A stretch of DNA of 64,000 bases from Pseudarthrobacter naphthalenicus (GCF_029076445.1 NZ_JARESG010000008.1:62001-126000); one strand, 5' to 3'. Counted from the first letter of the stretch, positions 27,503-39,431 are shown. Notes: generated by a model not told the origin, from the letters alone. Numbers and translations: made by a program.

Positions 27503-28921
27503 GTGGATGATCTCTTCGGCCCGGGGCCCGGCAATGACGACGACGACGACAGTAGCGAGCCCTCGTCCTCGGGCCGCCCCGGGGCGAGCCGGAGCGCGGC
27601 GCAGCGCAGTCCCTTGGCTGTCAGGATGCGGCCCCGCACCCTTGACGACGTGGTTGGTCAGCAGCACCTCCTTGGCCAGGGCTCGCCGCTGCGGCAACTC
27701 GCAGCCGGCACTGACGCCGTAGGACCCGCCGGGCCCAGCTCCCTGATCCTGTGGGGACCCCCGGGCACAGGAAAAACCACGCTGGCCCACGTGATCGCCA
27801 AGGGCAAAGGCCGGAAATTCGTGGAACTCTCCGCGATCACCGCCGGCGTCAAGGACGTGCGGCGGGTGATGGATGAGGCCCTGACAGCGCGCGACCTGTA
27901 TAAGACCACCACGGTCCTGTTCCTTGACGAGATCCACCGCTTCAACAAGGCCCAGCAGGATGCCCTCCTGCCCGGCGTGGAGAACCGCTGGGTTGTCCTG
28001 GTGGCAGCCACCACGGAGAACCCCTCCTTTTCGGTGGTCTCGCCGCTGCTGTCCCGGTCCCTGCTGCTGACGCTGAAGCCATTGACGGACGCCGACATCG
28101 AAGGGCTGTTGCAACGCGCTGTCGCGGACGAACGGGGCCTGAACGGGAAGGTCGAGCTCAGTGCGGAGGCGCTGGGCCACCTCGTCAGGCTGTCCGGCGG
28201 CGACGCCCGGCGTGCCCTGACTGCCTTGGAAGCAGCCTCCGGCGTTGCATTCGGTGATGCGGACGACGCCGGCGATGACGCTCCCGTATCCATCGAACTC
28301 AAGCACACCGAACGAGCCCTGGATGTGGCCGCCGTGCGCTATGACCGGGCGGGAGACCAGCACTACGACGTGGCCAGCGCCTTCATCAAGTCCGTCCGCG
28401 GCTCCGACGTGGATGCCGCCCTGCACTACCTCGCCAGGATGCTCGAGGCGGGGGAGGACCCCCGGTTCATTGCCAGGCGCATTGTGATTTCCGCCGCTGA
28501 GGACGTGGGCATGGCAGACCCGACGGCGTTGCAGACCGCCGTAGCCGCAGCCCAGGCGGTGCAGCTCATCGGTATGCCCGAAGGCCGGATTGTCCTGGCC
28601 GAAGCGGTGGTGCATCTGGCCACCGCGCCGAAGTCCAACGCCGCCTACCTGGGCATCAACAAGGCCATCGCAGACGTCCGGGCAGGCCTGGGCAACGGCA
28701 TCCCGGCACACCTGCGCGACGCGCACTACCCGGGTTCAAAGCAGCTCGGGCACGGCAAGGGCTACAAATACGCCCACGATGCGCCGCATGCTGTGGCCAC
28801 CCAGCAGTACCCGCCGGACGATCTGGTGGGCCGGGACTACTACGAACCCACCGGCAACGGCGCGGAGCGGGATATTTCCGTTCGCCTGGAGCGGCTGCGG
28901 AAGATTATCCGCGGCGGCTGA
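27503..28921 (+). CDS. rarA: replication-associated recombination protein RarA (MgsA, AAA+ ATPase)
   Basis: RarA is a tetrameric AAA+ ATPase that acts at stalled forks, related to clamp-loader subunits. The 472-residue product has an acidic disordered N-terminus ([15 protein letters not shown], 1-35), [22 protein letters not shown], Walker [14 protein letters not shown], Walker [17 protein letters not shown], sensor [13 protein letters not shown], arginine-finger region [10 protein letters not shown], and the C-terminal MgsA domain with DYYEPT near the end and [19 protein letters not shown]. It carries a slightly expanded acidic loop ([13 protein letters not shown]). GTG start. It is not in an operon; rpsD follows 240 bases later. 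Confidence 0.95.
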   Translation: MDDLFGPGPGNDDDDDSSEPSSSGRPGASRSAAQRSPLAVRMRPRTLDDVVGQQHLLGQGSPLRQLAAGTDAVGPAGPSSLILWGPPGTGKTTLAHVIAKGKGRKFVELSAITAGVKDVRRVMDEALTARDLYKTTTVLFLDEIHRFNKAQQDALLPGVENRWVVLVAATTENPSFSVVSPLLSRSLLLTLKPLTDADIEGLLQRAVADERGLNGKVELSAEALGHLVRLSGGDARRALTALEAASGVAFGDADDAGDDAPVSIELKHTERALDVAAVRYDRAGDQHYDVASAFIKSVRGSDVDAALHYLARMLEAGEDPRFIARRIVISAAEDVGMADPTALQTAVAAAQAVQLIGMPEGRIVLAEAVVHLATAPKSNAAYLGINKAIADVRAGLGNGIPAHLRDAHYPGSKQLGHGKGYKYAHDAPHAVATQQYPPDDLVGRDYYEPTGNGAERDISVRLERLRKIIRGG

Positions 28922-28989
28922 GCCGGCAGGACCGGGCAGGCCCGTGCCGGCCCGTGCCGGCCGGGTACGGGAATGCAGGGGAATCCTGC

Positions 28990-28995
28990 TAAGAT
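28990..28995 (+). promoter_or_regulatory. -10-like element of rpsD with a long structured leader
   Basis: TAAGAT would start an rpsD transcript with a leader of about 160 bases. The leader contains a compact hairpin at 29097-29124 (TGGCC and GATG paired with CATC and GGCCA). The 28922-28989 part holds GC-rich direct repeats of CCCGTGCCGG and nothing else I can name. Confidence 0.4.
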
Positions 28996-29161
28996 GGTTC
29001 GTTGTCTGGCAAGGCACGGACGCAATCCCCAACATTTTCCAGTATTTACTGATTTCTGTCGGGGTAGCACTGTGCCCAGTAGCAAAAGGCAGCGGTTGGC
29101 CGATGCTCTCCATCGTGGAGGCCAGTAACACTGACACACCGCAGATATTGGAAGGACACAA

Positions 29162-29788
29162 GTGGCTAACAACACTCGTGCTCGCCGTACAGCACGCCTC
29201 TCCCGTGCACTCGGCATCGCTCTGACCCCCAAGGCCGCCAAGTACATGGAGCGCCGCCCGTACGGCCCCGGTGAGCATGGCCGTGCCCGCAAGAAGCAGG
29301 ACTCCGACTACGCCGTACGTCTGCGCGAAAAGCAGCGTCTGCGCGCCCAGTACGGCATCCGTGAAGCCCAGATGACCCGTGCCTTCGAAGAAGCACGCCG
29401 CACCAAGGGCCTGACCGGTGAAAACCTGATCGAACTGCTCGAAATGCGTCTCGACGCCCTCGTGCTGCGTGCAGGCTTCGCCCGCACCATCGCCCAGGCC
29501 CGCCAGCTCGTTGTGCACCGCCACATCATGGTTGACGGCATCCGCGTTGACCGCCCGTCCTTCCGCGTTGGCGAGGGCCAGCTGGTCCACGTTCACAGCC
29601 GCAGCGAAACCATGGTTCCGCTTCAGGTTGCAGCGGCCGGCGCGCACCGCGACGTCCTGCCCCAGGTCCCGGCCTACCTGGACGTCAAGCTTGACGCCCT
29701 GCAGGCACGCCTGGTTCGCCGCCCGAAGCGCTCCGAGGTTCCCGTAACCTGCGAAGAGCAGCTCGTCGTCGAATTCTACGCACGCTAA
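29162..29788 (+). CDS. rpsD: 30S ribosomal protein S4
   Basis: Primary 16S rRNA-binding protein that nucleates 30S assembly and often represses its own translation. The 208-residue product is the cysteine-free (C-) type: the N-terminal part (ARRTARLSRALGIALTPKAAKYMERRPYGPGEHG) lacks zinc-ligand cysteines, and the S4 RNA-binding domain has LEMRLDALVLRAGFARTIAQARQLVVHRHIMVDG. It is a stand-alone gene here, not part of an rpsM-rpsK-rpoA cluster. GTG start behind GGAAGG. A clean terminator follows. Confidence 0.97.
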   Translation: MANNTRARRTARLSRALGIALTPKAAKYMERRPYGPGEHGRARKKQDSDYAVRLREKQRLRAQYGIREAQMTRAFEEARRTKGLTGENLIELLEMRLDALVLRAGFARTIAQARQLVVHRHIMVDGIRVDRPSFRVGEGQLVHVHSRSETMVPLQVAAAGAHRDVLPQVPAYLDVKLDALQARLVRRPKRSEVPVTCEEQLVVEFYAR

Positions 29789-29805
29789 ATCCCAGCAGCG
29801 TATCC

Positions 29806-29839
29806 AAAGAAGCCCGTGGCAAGCGCCACGGGCTTCTTT
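29806..29839 (+). terminator. intrinsic terminator after rpsD
   Basis: A perfect 15-bp stem (arms 29806-29820 and 29825-29839) with the tetraloop AAGC; the 3' arm ends in CTTTG. The T-tract is short but lies in the arm itself (TTCTTT). Confidence 0.85.
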
Positions 29840-29933
29840 GTATGTAAGGTACTTGGGGGACATCTGCGGAACGCATGAAGACAGCGTGCGCGATGGGAAG
29901 AGATCCACGTCAGTTTCAAGGAGATGAACGTCT

Positions 29934-30308
29934 ATGTCTGGTGGCGATATTGCCGGCCTGATCGCAGCCGGAGTGTTTGCGCTCCTGGTACTGCTGCTCG
30001 CGGTACCCATCCTGAAGCTGGGCAGCGTCCTGGAGGAAATCCGGACGTCCATCCGATCCATCAGCGACGGCGCCACGCCCCTGATGGACGAAGTCACCGC
30101 CACGGTGACCACGACCAACCAGCAGCTGAAGAAAGTGGACGGCATCGCCTCCAACGTTTCGGACGCTTCCGCGAACCTCTCCGCGCTGTCCTCCCTCGTT
30201 GCCGCAACAGTGGGCTCACCACTGATCAAGGTGGCAGCCTTCAGCTACGGAGTCCGCACCGCCCTTGCCAACCGCAAGAAGCCCGCGGCCGGCCGCCGCA
30301 GCCGCTAG
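29934..30308 (+). CDS. DUF948 domain-containing membrane protein
   Basis: A 124-residue protein with one N-terminal membrane helix (about residues 6-28, IAGLIAAGVFALLVLLLAVPIL) and a soluble part predicted as a long amphipathic helix (SVLEEIRTSIRSISDGATPLMDEVTATV), which is the DUF948 pattern, ending in a basic tail. Function is unknown; family members are general-stress-associated in Firmicutes. AAGGAG precedes the ATG. Together with the next small gene it commonly sits just upstream of alaS in actinobacteria. Confidence 0.82.
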   Translation: MSGGDIAGLIAAGVFALLVLLLAVPILKLGSVLEEIRTSIRSISDGATPLMDEVTATVTTTNQQLKKVDGIASNVSDASANLSALSSLVAATVGSPLIKVAAFSYGVRTALANRKKPAAGRRSR

Positions 30309-30326
30309 CCACCGGAAGAACAGAAC

Positions 30327-30572
30327 ATGAAACGATTTGTCTGGATGGGAATCGGCGTCGCGATCGGCGTCATCGCCTTCCGAAAATTCACTGAAGCCCA
30401 ATCAAACCTGGGGCCTGAGGGCCTGAACCGTGCCGTGGGCCGGCTCGCCGACGGCCTGTATGACTTTGCCGACGCTGTCCGCTCCGGAATGCGCGAGCGG
30501 GAAGCGGACCTTCGCACCGCACTCGGCGTTGAATCCCCGGCCGTTTCACCGCAGGTTCCGGCCCGGCACTAA
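30327..30572 (+). CDS. small hypothetical protein upstream of alaS
   Basis: An 81-residue protein beginning KRFVWMGIGVAIGVIAFRKF, a short hydrophobic segment flanked by basic residues, then an amphipathic helix (LNRAVGRLADGLYDFADAVRSGMREREADL). It could be a peripheral or single-span membrane protein. I do not recognise a named domain. It lies 18 bases after the DUF948 gene and 117 bases before alaS on the same strand, so the three are probably co-transcribed. Confidence 0.75.
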   Translation: MKRFVWMGIGVAIGVIAFRKFTEAQSNLGPEGLNRAVGRLADGLYDFADAVRSGMREREADLRTALGVESPAVSPQVPARH

Positions 30573-30689
30573 CCAGCCGGGAAAACGCGAGAGAATTAAC
30601 CCAGCGGTTGCGGCTTGCCCGGACTGCTGCCGGTATCAAACCGTCACGCCCCCCAAACGCGTGACCCAAGAAGGGTATGTAATCAGCTC

Positions 30690-33368
30690 ATGAAGTCGCA
30701 GGAGATCACTAAGCGCTGGATCGACTTTTTTGTCAGCAAGGGGCACACCGCGGTGCCGTCCGCCTCCCTGGTCTCCAGCGACCCCTCCCTGCTGTTCACC
30801 GTGGCCGGGATGGTCCCGTTCATCCCTTACCTGACCGCCCGTGAAGAGGCCCCGTTCTCCCGGGCCACCAGCATCCAGAAGTGCATCCGCACCGGCGACA
30901 TTGAAGAAGTGGGCAAAACTGCCCGGCACGGCACCTTCTTCCAGATGTGCGGCAACTTCTCGTTCGGCGATTACTTCAAGGAAGACGCCATCAGGTTCGC
31001 CTGGGAACTGCTCACCACGAGCGTTGACGACGGCGGGTACGGCCTGCCGCCGGAACTCCTGTGGGTGACCGTCTACCAGGAGGACGACGAAGCCCGGGAC
31101 CTGTGGCTGAAGAACACCGGCGTCCCCGCCGAACGGATCCAGCGGATGGGCAAGGCTGACAACTACTGGCACACCGGCCAGCCCGGCCCCGCCGGCCCCT
31201 GCTCGGAGATTTACTACGACCGCGGCCCCGCGTACGGCGCCGAAGGCGGCCCGCTCGCTGACGAGAACCGCTACGTCGAAATCTGGAACCTCGTCTTTAT
31301 GCAGTACCAGATCGACAACGTCCGTTCCAAGGACGACTTCGACATCGTCGGTGAACTGCCCAAGAAGAACATCGACACCGGCCTGGGCATGGAACGCCTT
31401 GCCATGATCCTGCAGGGCGTCGAGAACATGTACGAGACGGACCAGGTCCGGCCCGTGATCGACAAGGCAGCCGAGCTGTCCGGCCGGGAGTACACCTCCG
31501 CCGAATCCGCTGACGACCCGCACCACACCGACGATGTCCGCATGCGGGTGGTGGCCGACCATATCCGCTCCGCCCTGATGCTGATCGCCGACGGCGTGAC
31601 GCCCTCGAACGAAGGCCGCGGCTACGTCCTGCGCCGCCTCATCAGGCGTGCAGTGCGCTCGATGCGCCTGCTCGGCGTCGAAAAGGCCTGCCTCCCGGAC
31701 CTGCTGCCCGCCTCACGCGATGCCATGAAGGGCGTCTACCCGATTGTGGAGACGGACTTCGACCGCATCAGCCGGATCGCCTACGCCGAAGAGCGGGCCT
31801 TCCTGCGCACCATCGCTTCGGGTACCGCCCGTCTTGAGGATGCCGTGACGGTATCCAAAGCCGCCGGCGCACCGCTGTCCGGGGCCGATGCCTTCGCGCT
31901 GCACGACACGTACGGCTTCCCGATCGACCTCACCCTGGAGATGGCAGAGGAAGCCGGGCTCAAGGTGGACGAGGCCGGTTTCCGCGCCCTCATGCTCGAA
32001 CAGCGCCAGCGCGCCCAGGCCGATGCCAAGGGCAAGAAGGGCGGCCACGCCGATCTCAGCGCCTACCAGGAGATGCTGGGCGAAGGCGAAACTGTCTTTA
32101 CCGGCTACGACGAACTCGACGGCGAATCCCGCGTCCGGGGACTCCTCAGCGGCGGCCAGCGTGTAGCCCACGCCGCGACCGGTGACGAGATTGAACTTGT
32201 CCTCAACGAGACGCCCTTCTACGCCGAAGCCGGCGGCCAGTCCGCCGACACCGGCCTCATCACCGGCGACGGCTTCGTTGTCGAGGTGCTCGACGTGCAG
32301 CGCCCGGTCAAGGGCCTGAGCGTGCACAAGGCCATCGTGCGTGAGGGCGAGATTTCCTCCGATGCGCTGGTGCGCGCCGCCGTCGACCGTGAACGCCGCC
32401 ATGCCGCCGAGCAGGCCCACACCGGCACGCACATTGTGCATGCCGCCCTGCACCAGATCCTGGGCCCCCAGGCCACCCAGCGGGGGTCCTTCAACAAGGC
32501 CGGCTACCTGCGCTTTGACTTTGCCTGGGGCGAAGGCCTCAGCACCGCCACCCGCTCGGAAATCGAAGAGGTTTCCAACCTTGCCATCCGTAACAACTTC
32601 CGGGTGGACACCAAGGTGATGGCCCTGGCTGAAGCCAAAGCACTCGGTGCCATGGCGCTGTTCGGGGAAAACTACGGCAGCGAAGTGCGCGTTGTGGAGA
32701 TCGACGGCGCGTGGTCCCGTGAACTGTGCGGCGGCACGCACGTTTCCAACACGTCCTTGATCGGCAGCCTGTCGCTGCTGGGCGAACAGTCAGTCGGCTC
32801 AGGAAACCGCCGCGTCGAAGCCTTCGTGGGCATGGACGCCTTCCGCCACCTCGCGGCCGAGCGTGCCCTGGTCACGGAGCTCACCGAGATGCTCAAAGTC
32901 CCCTCCGGCCAGCTCGCCGACAGGATTGCCAGCACCCTGAACAAGCTCAAAGCCACGGAAAAAGAACTGGACCGGCTCCGCAAGGAACAGCTCACCGCGG
33001 CGGCCGCCAACCTCGTGGGCACCGCCCGGGATGCCGCCGGCATCAAGGTCATCGCGCACGACGCCGGCCAGATCGGTGGTGCCGATGATGTCCGCAACCT
33101 TGCTCTGGACCTGCGCAACCGTCTGGGCTCCGAAGCCTCCACCGTGGCCGTGGCCGGCGTCAGCAACGGCCGCCCCATGATCCTGGTGGCCACCAACGAG
33201 GCCGCCCGGGAAGCCGGCGTGAAAGCCGGAGCCCTGGTGCGGGTTGCGGCCGGCATCCTCGGCGGCGGCGGCGGCGGCAAGGACGACGTCGCCCAGGGCG
33301 GCGGTACGGACGCCACCAAGATTGCCCCGGCCCTTGCGGCCGTGGTGGACGCAATTTCCCGGCGCTAA
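30690..33368 (+). CDS. alaS: alanine--tRNA ligase
   Basis: Charges tRNA-Ala and edits misacylated Ser/Gly. The 892-residue product starts MKSQEITKRWIDFFVSKGH, as is usual. The class II core has TSIQKCIRTGDIEEVGKTARHGTFF and MCGNFSFGDYFKEDAI and motif 3 around GLGMERLAMILQG. The tRNA-recognition region is followed by the editing domain with HTGTHIVHAALHQILG (HxxxH), and CGGTHV supplies the zinc Cys/His. The C-terminal C-Ala/DHHA1 part ends ILGGGGGGKDDVAQGGG. The start is the ATG at 30690; no strong Shine-Dalgarno is seen. ruvX begins seven bases after the stop. Confidence 0.97.
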   Translation: MKSQEITKRWIDFFVSKGHTAVPSASLVSSDPSLLFTVAGMVPFIPYLTAREEAPFSRATSIQKCIRTGDIEEVGKTARHGTFFQMCGNFSFGDYFKEDAIRFAWELLTTSVDDGGYGLPPELLWVTVYQEDDEARDLWLKNTGVPAERIQRMGKADNYWHTGQPGPAGPCSEIYYDRGPAYGAEGGPLADENRYVEIWNLVFMQYQIDNVRSKDDFDIVGELPKKNIDTGLGMERLAMILQGVENMYETDQVRPVIDKAAELSGREYTSAESADDPHHTDDVRMRVVADHIRSALMLIADGVTPSNEGRGYVLRRLIRRAVRSMRLLGVEKACLPDLLPASRDAMKGVYPIVETDFDRISRIAYAEERAFLRTIASGTARLEDAVTVSKAAGAPLSGADAFALHDTYGFPIDLTLEMAEEAGLKVDEAGFRALMLEQRQRAQADAKGKKGGHADLSAYQEMLGEGETVFTGYDELDGESRVRGLLSGGQRVAHAATGDEIELVLNETPFYAEAGGQSADTGLITGDGFVVEVLDVQRPVKGLSVHKAIVREGEISSDALVRAAVDRERRHAAEQAHTGTHIVHAALHQILGPQATQRGSFNKAGYLRFDFAWGEGLSTATRSEIEEVSNLAIRNNFRVDTKVMALAEAKALGAMALFGENYGSEVRVVEIDGAWSRELCGGTHVSNTSLIGSLSLLGEQSVGSGNRRVEAFVGMDAFRHLAAERALVTELTEMLKVPSGQLADRIASTLNKLKATEKELDRLRKEQLTAAAANLVGTARDAAGIKVIAHDAGQIGGADDVRNLALDLRNRLGSEASTVAVAGVSNGRPMILVATNEAAREAGVKAGALVRVAAGILGGGGGGKDDVAQGGGTDATKIAPALAAVVDAISRR

Positions 33369-33375
33369 GGCACCC

Positions 33376-33987
33376 GTGACTGAACCTGTTGCAGCCGGCG
33401 ACTACCCCCAGGGCATCAAACTGGGGGTAGACGTTGGCACCGTCCGGGTGGGGGTGGCCATCTGCGACCGGGATGCCATCCTGGCCACGCCGTATAAGAC
33501 CCTTGACCGGAACGCGAAGAAAAACTCCGACGTGCGGGTGATCGCTTCACTGGCGCAGGAACTCGGCGCCGTCCAGATCATGGTGGGGCTTCCGCGCACC
33601 ATGAAGGGGGAGGAGTACGCCTCCGCCCGAATGGCTGCCGAGTACGCCGGGCTGCTCGTGACCGAGCTGGCCGGCCGGGGTCTGGACGTCCCCGTGAACC
33701 TCGTGGACGAGCGGCTCAGCAGTGTGACGGCTCACAGGAACCTGCACGAAGCTGGCATGAGCAGCCGCAATCACCGTAAAGTTGTGGATCAGGTTGCGGC
33801 GGCAGGCATTCTCCAGCACGCCATCGACATGCAAAAAGCCAGGGGAACGGACGTTGGGAGCCGCGTCAGCGCGCCGACCGGTCCGCAGCCTTCAGGAACA
33901 GGCGGACCAGCTCAGGCCGGCACTGCGGCGTCCGAAGGCAAGACTCGATTTCAGAACACGGAAGGCTACAGTGAGCCCGTCCAATAA
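33376..33987 (+). CDS. ruvX: RuvX/YqgF family Holliday junction resolvase-like nuclease (pre-16S rRNA maturation)
   Basis: YqgF proteins have an RNase H fold and are linked to 16S rRNA 5' end processing; a Holliday-junction role was first inferred by homology. The catalytic Asp is in GIKLGVDVGTVRVGVAICD, followed by IMVGLPRTMKGEE, NLVDERLSSVTA and VDQVAAAGILQHAID. The core ends near residue 155; the remaining roughly 45 residues are a low-complexity tail that the E. coli protein lacks. GTG start seven bases after alaS; the last 17 bases overlap mltG. Confidence 0.9.
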   Translation: MTEPVAAGDYPQGIKLGVDVGTVRVGVAICDRDAILATPYKTLDRNAKKNSDVRVIASLAQELGAVQIMVGLPRTMKGEEYASARMAAEYAGLLVTELAGRGLDVPVNLVDERLSSVTAHRNLHEAGMSSRNHRKVVDQVAAAGILQHAIDMQKARGTDVGSRVSAPTGPQPSGTGGPAQAGTAASEGKTRFQNTEGYSEPVQ

Positions 33988-35692
33988 CGACGACGCCTCA
34001 GGCGCCATCAATCAAGATGGCGCCAGGCCGCTGACCCGGAAAGAGCTGCGCGCATTGGAGAAACACACGCGGGACGCCAATGCGGTTCCGGAACAGGCGT
34101 ACGAAACCGGCCAGGACCCCTCCGCCCCGGGGCGGGAGCCTGAAGCTGCGGACGTCGCGGCGCCCGGGGCCATTGCACCGGCGGCTGCACCACCGGAACC
34201 TGACCGCGAGCCCCTTGGCGCGGCCGAACCCGTGGTGGAGCCTGCCGGGCCTCAGGCACAGCGTCAGGGCGTCCCTGCGCAGCCTGACGCCCAGCCCTCG
34301 ATCCAGGACGATGCACCCACCCAGGTGCATCCGCAGGTCCCGCCCGCCATGCCGGACGTCGACGTTGACCATCACCAGGCTGTTGACGCCCACAATGCCG
34401 AGGTTTACGGGGCCGAGCATTACGAGGGCCACCCGACGGGATACGCCCACCCCGAGGAACTCCACCCCTACGACCACCAGCCCTATGAGGGTCAGCACGA
34501 CGACGGTCAGCCATACGCAGAAGACGGCCATCATGCCCCCTACCTTGAGGACGGGCATGACGCGCTCCCCGACGAACACCCGAATGCCGGCCTCCTCGCC
34601 GGGGCTGCGGCCAGCTCCGTGGTGACCAAGCCCTCGAAGAAGGTCCGGCGCAGACGGCGCCTCCTGGCCCTGTTCCTGACGCTCGTGGTGTTTGTGGCAG
34701 CCATCGCCGTGGGCGCGCAGTTCCTGAAGCCCCTGCTGGGGAGCGACAAGGCCAGTGATTACCCCGGCCCCGGCAGCGGCGAGGTCAAGGTCTCGGTCCA
34801 GCCGGGCGAAGGCATGCGTTCCGTGGCCACCAAACTGGAGTCAGGTAAGGTCGTCGCCAACGCGGACACCTTCCTGCAGGCGTTCACCGCTTCCGGTGGG
34901 ACGCTGTCACCGGGGGACTTCACTTTCAAATCGGAAATGAAGAACTCCGACGCCGTCAACGTGCTCCTCGGCCATGACAGGACCAAGGTCATTTACTTTG
35001 CCCTCAGCGCGGGCTTGAGGATTGACGAATCGCTACAGGCGATTTCCGAAGGCTCGGGTATCAAAGTCCAGCAGCTGAAGCAGTTCAGCGACTCCCCGCA
35101 GCAGTTCGGCCTGCCGGCAAACGCCAAGAACCTCGAAGGCTTCCTGCACCCGGGGGAGTACCGGTTCCCGCTCGGGACCCCGGCGAAAGACATCCTCCAG
35201 GCCCTGGTCAAGACGACCACGGACGAGCTAGTGGCCCAGGGGATCTCAGATCCGGCGAAGCAGTACGAGGCCATCATTGTTGCCAGTATTGTCCAGGCCG
35301 AGGGCGGTCAGGCGGAGTACGGCGACGTTGCCGGTGCCATCTACAACCGACTCAAGCCCAATGACCAGACGGGCGGCTTCCTTCAGGTGGACTCGGCCGT
35401 AACGTACGGGCTGGGCACCAAGAGCTTCAACTTCACGGATGCAGAGCGCCAGGACAAGTCCAACCCCTATAACACCTACGCCAACCCCGGCCTGCCCCCC
35501 GGTCCCATCGGGTCACCCGGCAAGACCGCCATTGATGCCGCGGCGAAGCCCAAGACCAACGATTACCTGTACTGGGTGACCATCAACCTGGACACCAAGG
35601 AAACCAAGTTCTCCAAGACGCTGGCAGAGCACAACGGCTACGTGGAGCAGTACAACAGCTGGTGCCGGGCCAACACCGGCCGCTGCGCGTGA
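33971..35692 (+). CDS. mltG: endolytic murein transglycosylase MltG with long His-rich cytosolic extension
   Basis: MltG cuts nascent glycan strands near the membrane and helps set strand length. The 573-residue product has a cytosolic N-terminus of about 225 residues rich in Pro, Asp and especially His (13 histidines within about residues 130-207), one membrane helix after KKVRRRRR (LLALFLTLVVFVAAIAVGAQF), then the YceG/MltG domain with a LysM-like part and the catalytic Glu in IVASIVQAEGGQAEYGDVAGAIYNRL and NTYANPGLPPGPIGSPG. It starts at the GTG at 33971 inside the ruvX end. aroE follows with a GTGA overlap. Confidence 0.92.
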   Translation: MSPSNNDDASGAINQDGARPLTRKELRALEKHTRDANAVPEQAYETGQDPSAPGREPEAADVAAPGAIAPAAAPPEPDREPLGAAEPVVEPAGPQAQRQGVPAQPDAQPSIQDDAPTQVHPQVPPAMPDVDVDHHQAVDAHNAEVYGAEHYEGHPTGYAHPEELHPYDHQPYEGQHDDGQPYAEDGHHAPYLEDGHDALPDEHPNAGLLAGAAASSVVTKPSKKVRRRRRLLALFLTLVVFVAAIAVGAQFLKPLLGSDKASDYPGPGSGEVKVSVQPGEGMRSVATKLESGKVVANADTFLQAFTASGGTLSPGDFTFKSEMKNSDAVNVLLGHDRTKVIYFALSAGLRIDESLQAISEGSGIKVQQLKQFSDSPQQFGLPANAKNLEGFLHPGEYRFPLGTPAKDILQALVKTTTDELVAQGISDPAKQYEAIIVASIVQAEGGQAEYGDVAGAIYNRLKPNDQTGGFLQVDSAVTYGLGTKSFNFTDAERQDKSNPYNTYANPGLPPGPIGSPGKTAIDAAAKPKTNDYLYWVTINLDTKETKFSKTLAEHNGYVEQYNSWCRANTGRCA

Positions 35693-36549
35693 GCCATCGG
35701 GCGGCCGTGCTGGGCCACCCGATCAGCCACTCCAAATCACCGGCCCTGCACCTGGCGGCCTACGGCAGGCTGGGGCTTGACATCGCGTACACGGCAGTGG
35801 ATCTGACGGAGCAGGCGCTACCCGCTTTTATGGAGCAGGTCAGGCAGCAGGACGGCTGGCGCGGGCTCTCGGTCACCATGCCGTTGAAGACCGGGATGGT
35901 CGCGGAAGTGGACGAAGTCCGCGGGGTGGCCCGCACACTGGGCGTGGTGAACACCGTGGCCTTCGAGGAATCCGGCGGGTCCGTCCGGCGGGTGGGTTAC
36001 AACACTGACGTCGCCGGAATTGTCAACGCGGTCCGCTACGCCGGGGCTCTGCCCAGTCCGTCCGCCGTCGTCCTGGGCGGAGGCGGCACGGCCGCGGCGG
36101 CCGTTGCCGCACTGAAGGATCTTGGCACAGGGCATGCCCAGGTATTTGTCCGTGATCCGTCGCGGGCCACCGAAGCACTGGCCGCGGCCGCCGGTGTCGG
36201 CGTGTCCATCGATGTGCGGCCGATGACCGAAGCAGCCGCACCCACGGCGCGTGCCGACGTCGTGATTTCAACACTGCCGCCGCGCGCGGCTGACAACCTG
36301 GTGGTCAGCATCGCAGCCTTGGGAAGCGGGACTCCGGGCGTGCTGCTCGATGTCGCCTATGACCCCTGGCCAAGCCGGATTGCTGCGGTCTGGCAGGCGG
36401 GCGGCGGAACCGTGGTCCCGGGTCTGGAAATGCTCCTGTACCAGGCGGTGGAACAGGTGCGGCTCTTTACCGGCCGCGGTGACGACGTTAACGCAGCGGT
36501 CATAGATGTGATGTGCGACTCAGTCGGCCTTCCCCGACGGGCGTTCTGA
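35689..36549 (+). CDS. aroE: shikimate dehydrogenase
   Basis: NADP-dependent reduction of 3-dehydroshikimate. The 286-residue product opens with [21 protein letters not shown] (substrate loop), has [11 protein letters not shown] with the catalytic lysine, [20 protein letters not shown] with the paired Asp, and the Rossmann loop [17 protein letters not shown]. The cofactor loop [10 protein letters not shown] is compatible with NADP. Its GTG overlaps the mltG stop by four bases, so it is coupled to the cell-wall gene and begins the aro cluster. Confidence 0.93.
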   Translation: MSHRAAVLGHPISHSKSPALHLAAYGRLGLDIAYTAVDLTEQALPAFMEQVRQQDGWRGLSVTMPLKTGMVAEVDEVRGVARTLGVVNTVAFEESGGSVRRVGYNTDVAGIVNAVRYAGALPSPSAVVLGGGGTAAAAVAALKDLGTGHAQVFVRDPSRATEALAAAAGVGVSIDVRPMTEAAAPTARADVVISTLPPRAADNLVVSIAALGSGTPGVLLDVAYDPWPSRIAAVWQAGGGTVVPGLEMLLYQAVEQVRLFTGRGDDVNAAVIDVMCDSVGLPRRAF

Positions 36550-36575
36550 CAGCCATACGTGGCAGGATGGAAATT

Positions 36576-37775
36576 ATGTTGCGTTGGTTGACAGCCGGTG
36601 AATCCCATGGTCCGGCTCTGATGGGAATTATTGAAGGCGTCCCCGCCGGTGTGGAAATCACCAGCGGACAGATCGCCGATTCGCTGGCACGGCGCCGACT
36701 CGGTTACGGCCGTGGCGCGCGGATGAAGTTCGAGCAGGATGTCGTTACCATCCTCGGCGGTGTCCGCCACGGCCTGACGCAGGGCGGACCGGTGGCCATC
36801 CAGGTGGCCAATACAGAGTGGCCCAAATGGGAACAGATCATGGCGGCCGACCCCGTGGATCCTGACGTTCTCGCAGACCTGGCACGCAACGCACCGCTGA
36901 CCAGGCCCCGGCCGGGCCACGCCGATTTCACCGGCATGCAGAAATACGGCTTTGCTGAAGCACGTCCGGTGCTGGAGCGGGCCAGCGCCCGCGAAACTGC
37001 CACCCGGGTAGCCATGGGCACCGTCGCCGCACAGTTCCTGAAACAGCTGGGCATCGAACTGGTCAGCCACACTGTTTCCATCGCCAGTGTGACCGTTCCC
37101 GAGGGGCGCCCGCTGCCTGTTCCGGCCGACGTCATCGCGCTGGACGCAGATCCGCTGCGGTGCTTCGACCGGGAGACATCCGACGCCATGGTGGCCGAGG
37201 TCGACGCCGCGCACAAGGAAGGCGAAACCCTGGGCGGCGTGGTGGAGGTCCTCGCCTACGGGCTCCCGCCGGGCCTGGGAAGCTACGTCCACTGGGACCG
37301 CCGGCTCGACTCGCGGCTCGCCGCAGCCCTGATGGGCATCCAGGCCATTAAGGGCGTGGAAGTCGGTGACGGGTTCCTGACGGCCGCGCGCCGCGGCTCC
37401 GCCGCCCACGACGAGATTGTCAAGGATTCGGACGGCAGGATTGTGCGCACCAGCAACCGTGCCGGCGGGATCGAGGGCGGCATGAGTATCGGCGATGTCC
37501 TGCGCGTCCGTGCGGCCATGAAGCCCATCGCCACCGTCCCGCGAGCCCTGCGGACTGTGGACGTCAGCACCGGGGAGCCGGCCAAGGCCCACCACCAGCG
37601 CTCGGACGTCTGTGCCGTGCCGGCCGCCGGCGTGGTCGCGGAAGCGATGGTGGCGCTGGTCCTCGCCGAAGCCGTCGCGGAAAAGTTTGGCGGCGATTCC
37701 ATCGCGGAAACCGCACGCAACATCAAGGGTTACCTGGACAGCATTCCGGCCACCCTGGACTCGATCGGCCACTAG
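36576..37775 (+). CDS. aroC: chorismate synthase
   Basis: Converts EPSP to chorismate using reduced FMN. The 399-residue product carries the three family signatures: [47 protein letters not shown], and the C-terminal [34 protein letters not shown] used the ATG at 36576 ([10 protein letters not shown]), the usual start; an ATG three codons earlier is possible. The aroE stop lies 26 bases upstream and aroK follows closely. Confidence 0.96.
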   Translation: MLRWLTAGESHGPALMGIIEGVPAGVEITSGQIADSLARRRLGYGRGARMKFEQDVVTILGGVRHGLTQGGPVAIQVANTEWPKWEQIMAADPVDPDVLADLARNAPLTRPRPGHADFTGMQKYGFAEARPVLERASARETATRVAMGTVAAQFLKQLGIELVSHTVSIASVTVPEGRPLPVPADVIALDADPLRCFDRETSDAMVAEVDAAHKEGETLGGVVEVLAYGLPPGLGSYVHWDRRLDSRLAAALMGIQAIKGVEVGDGFLTAARRGSAAHDEIVKDSDGRIVRTSNRAGGIEGGMSIGDVLRVRAAMKPIATVPRALRTVDVSTGEPAKAHHQRSDVCAVPAAGVVAEAMVALVLAEAVAEKFGGDSIAETARNIKGYLDSIPATLDSIGH

Positions 37776-37795
37776 TGCCCCGCGGGAGCAAAGGG

Positions 37796-39431
<1,636 letters not shown>

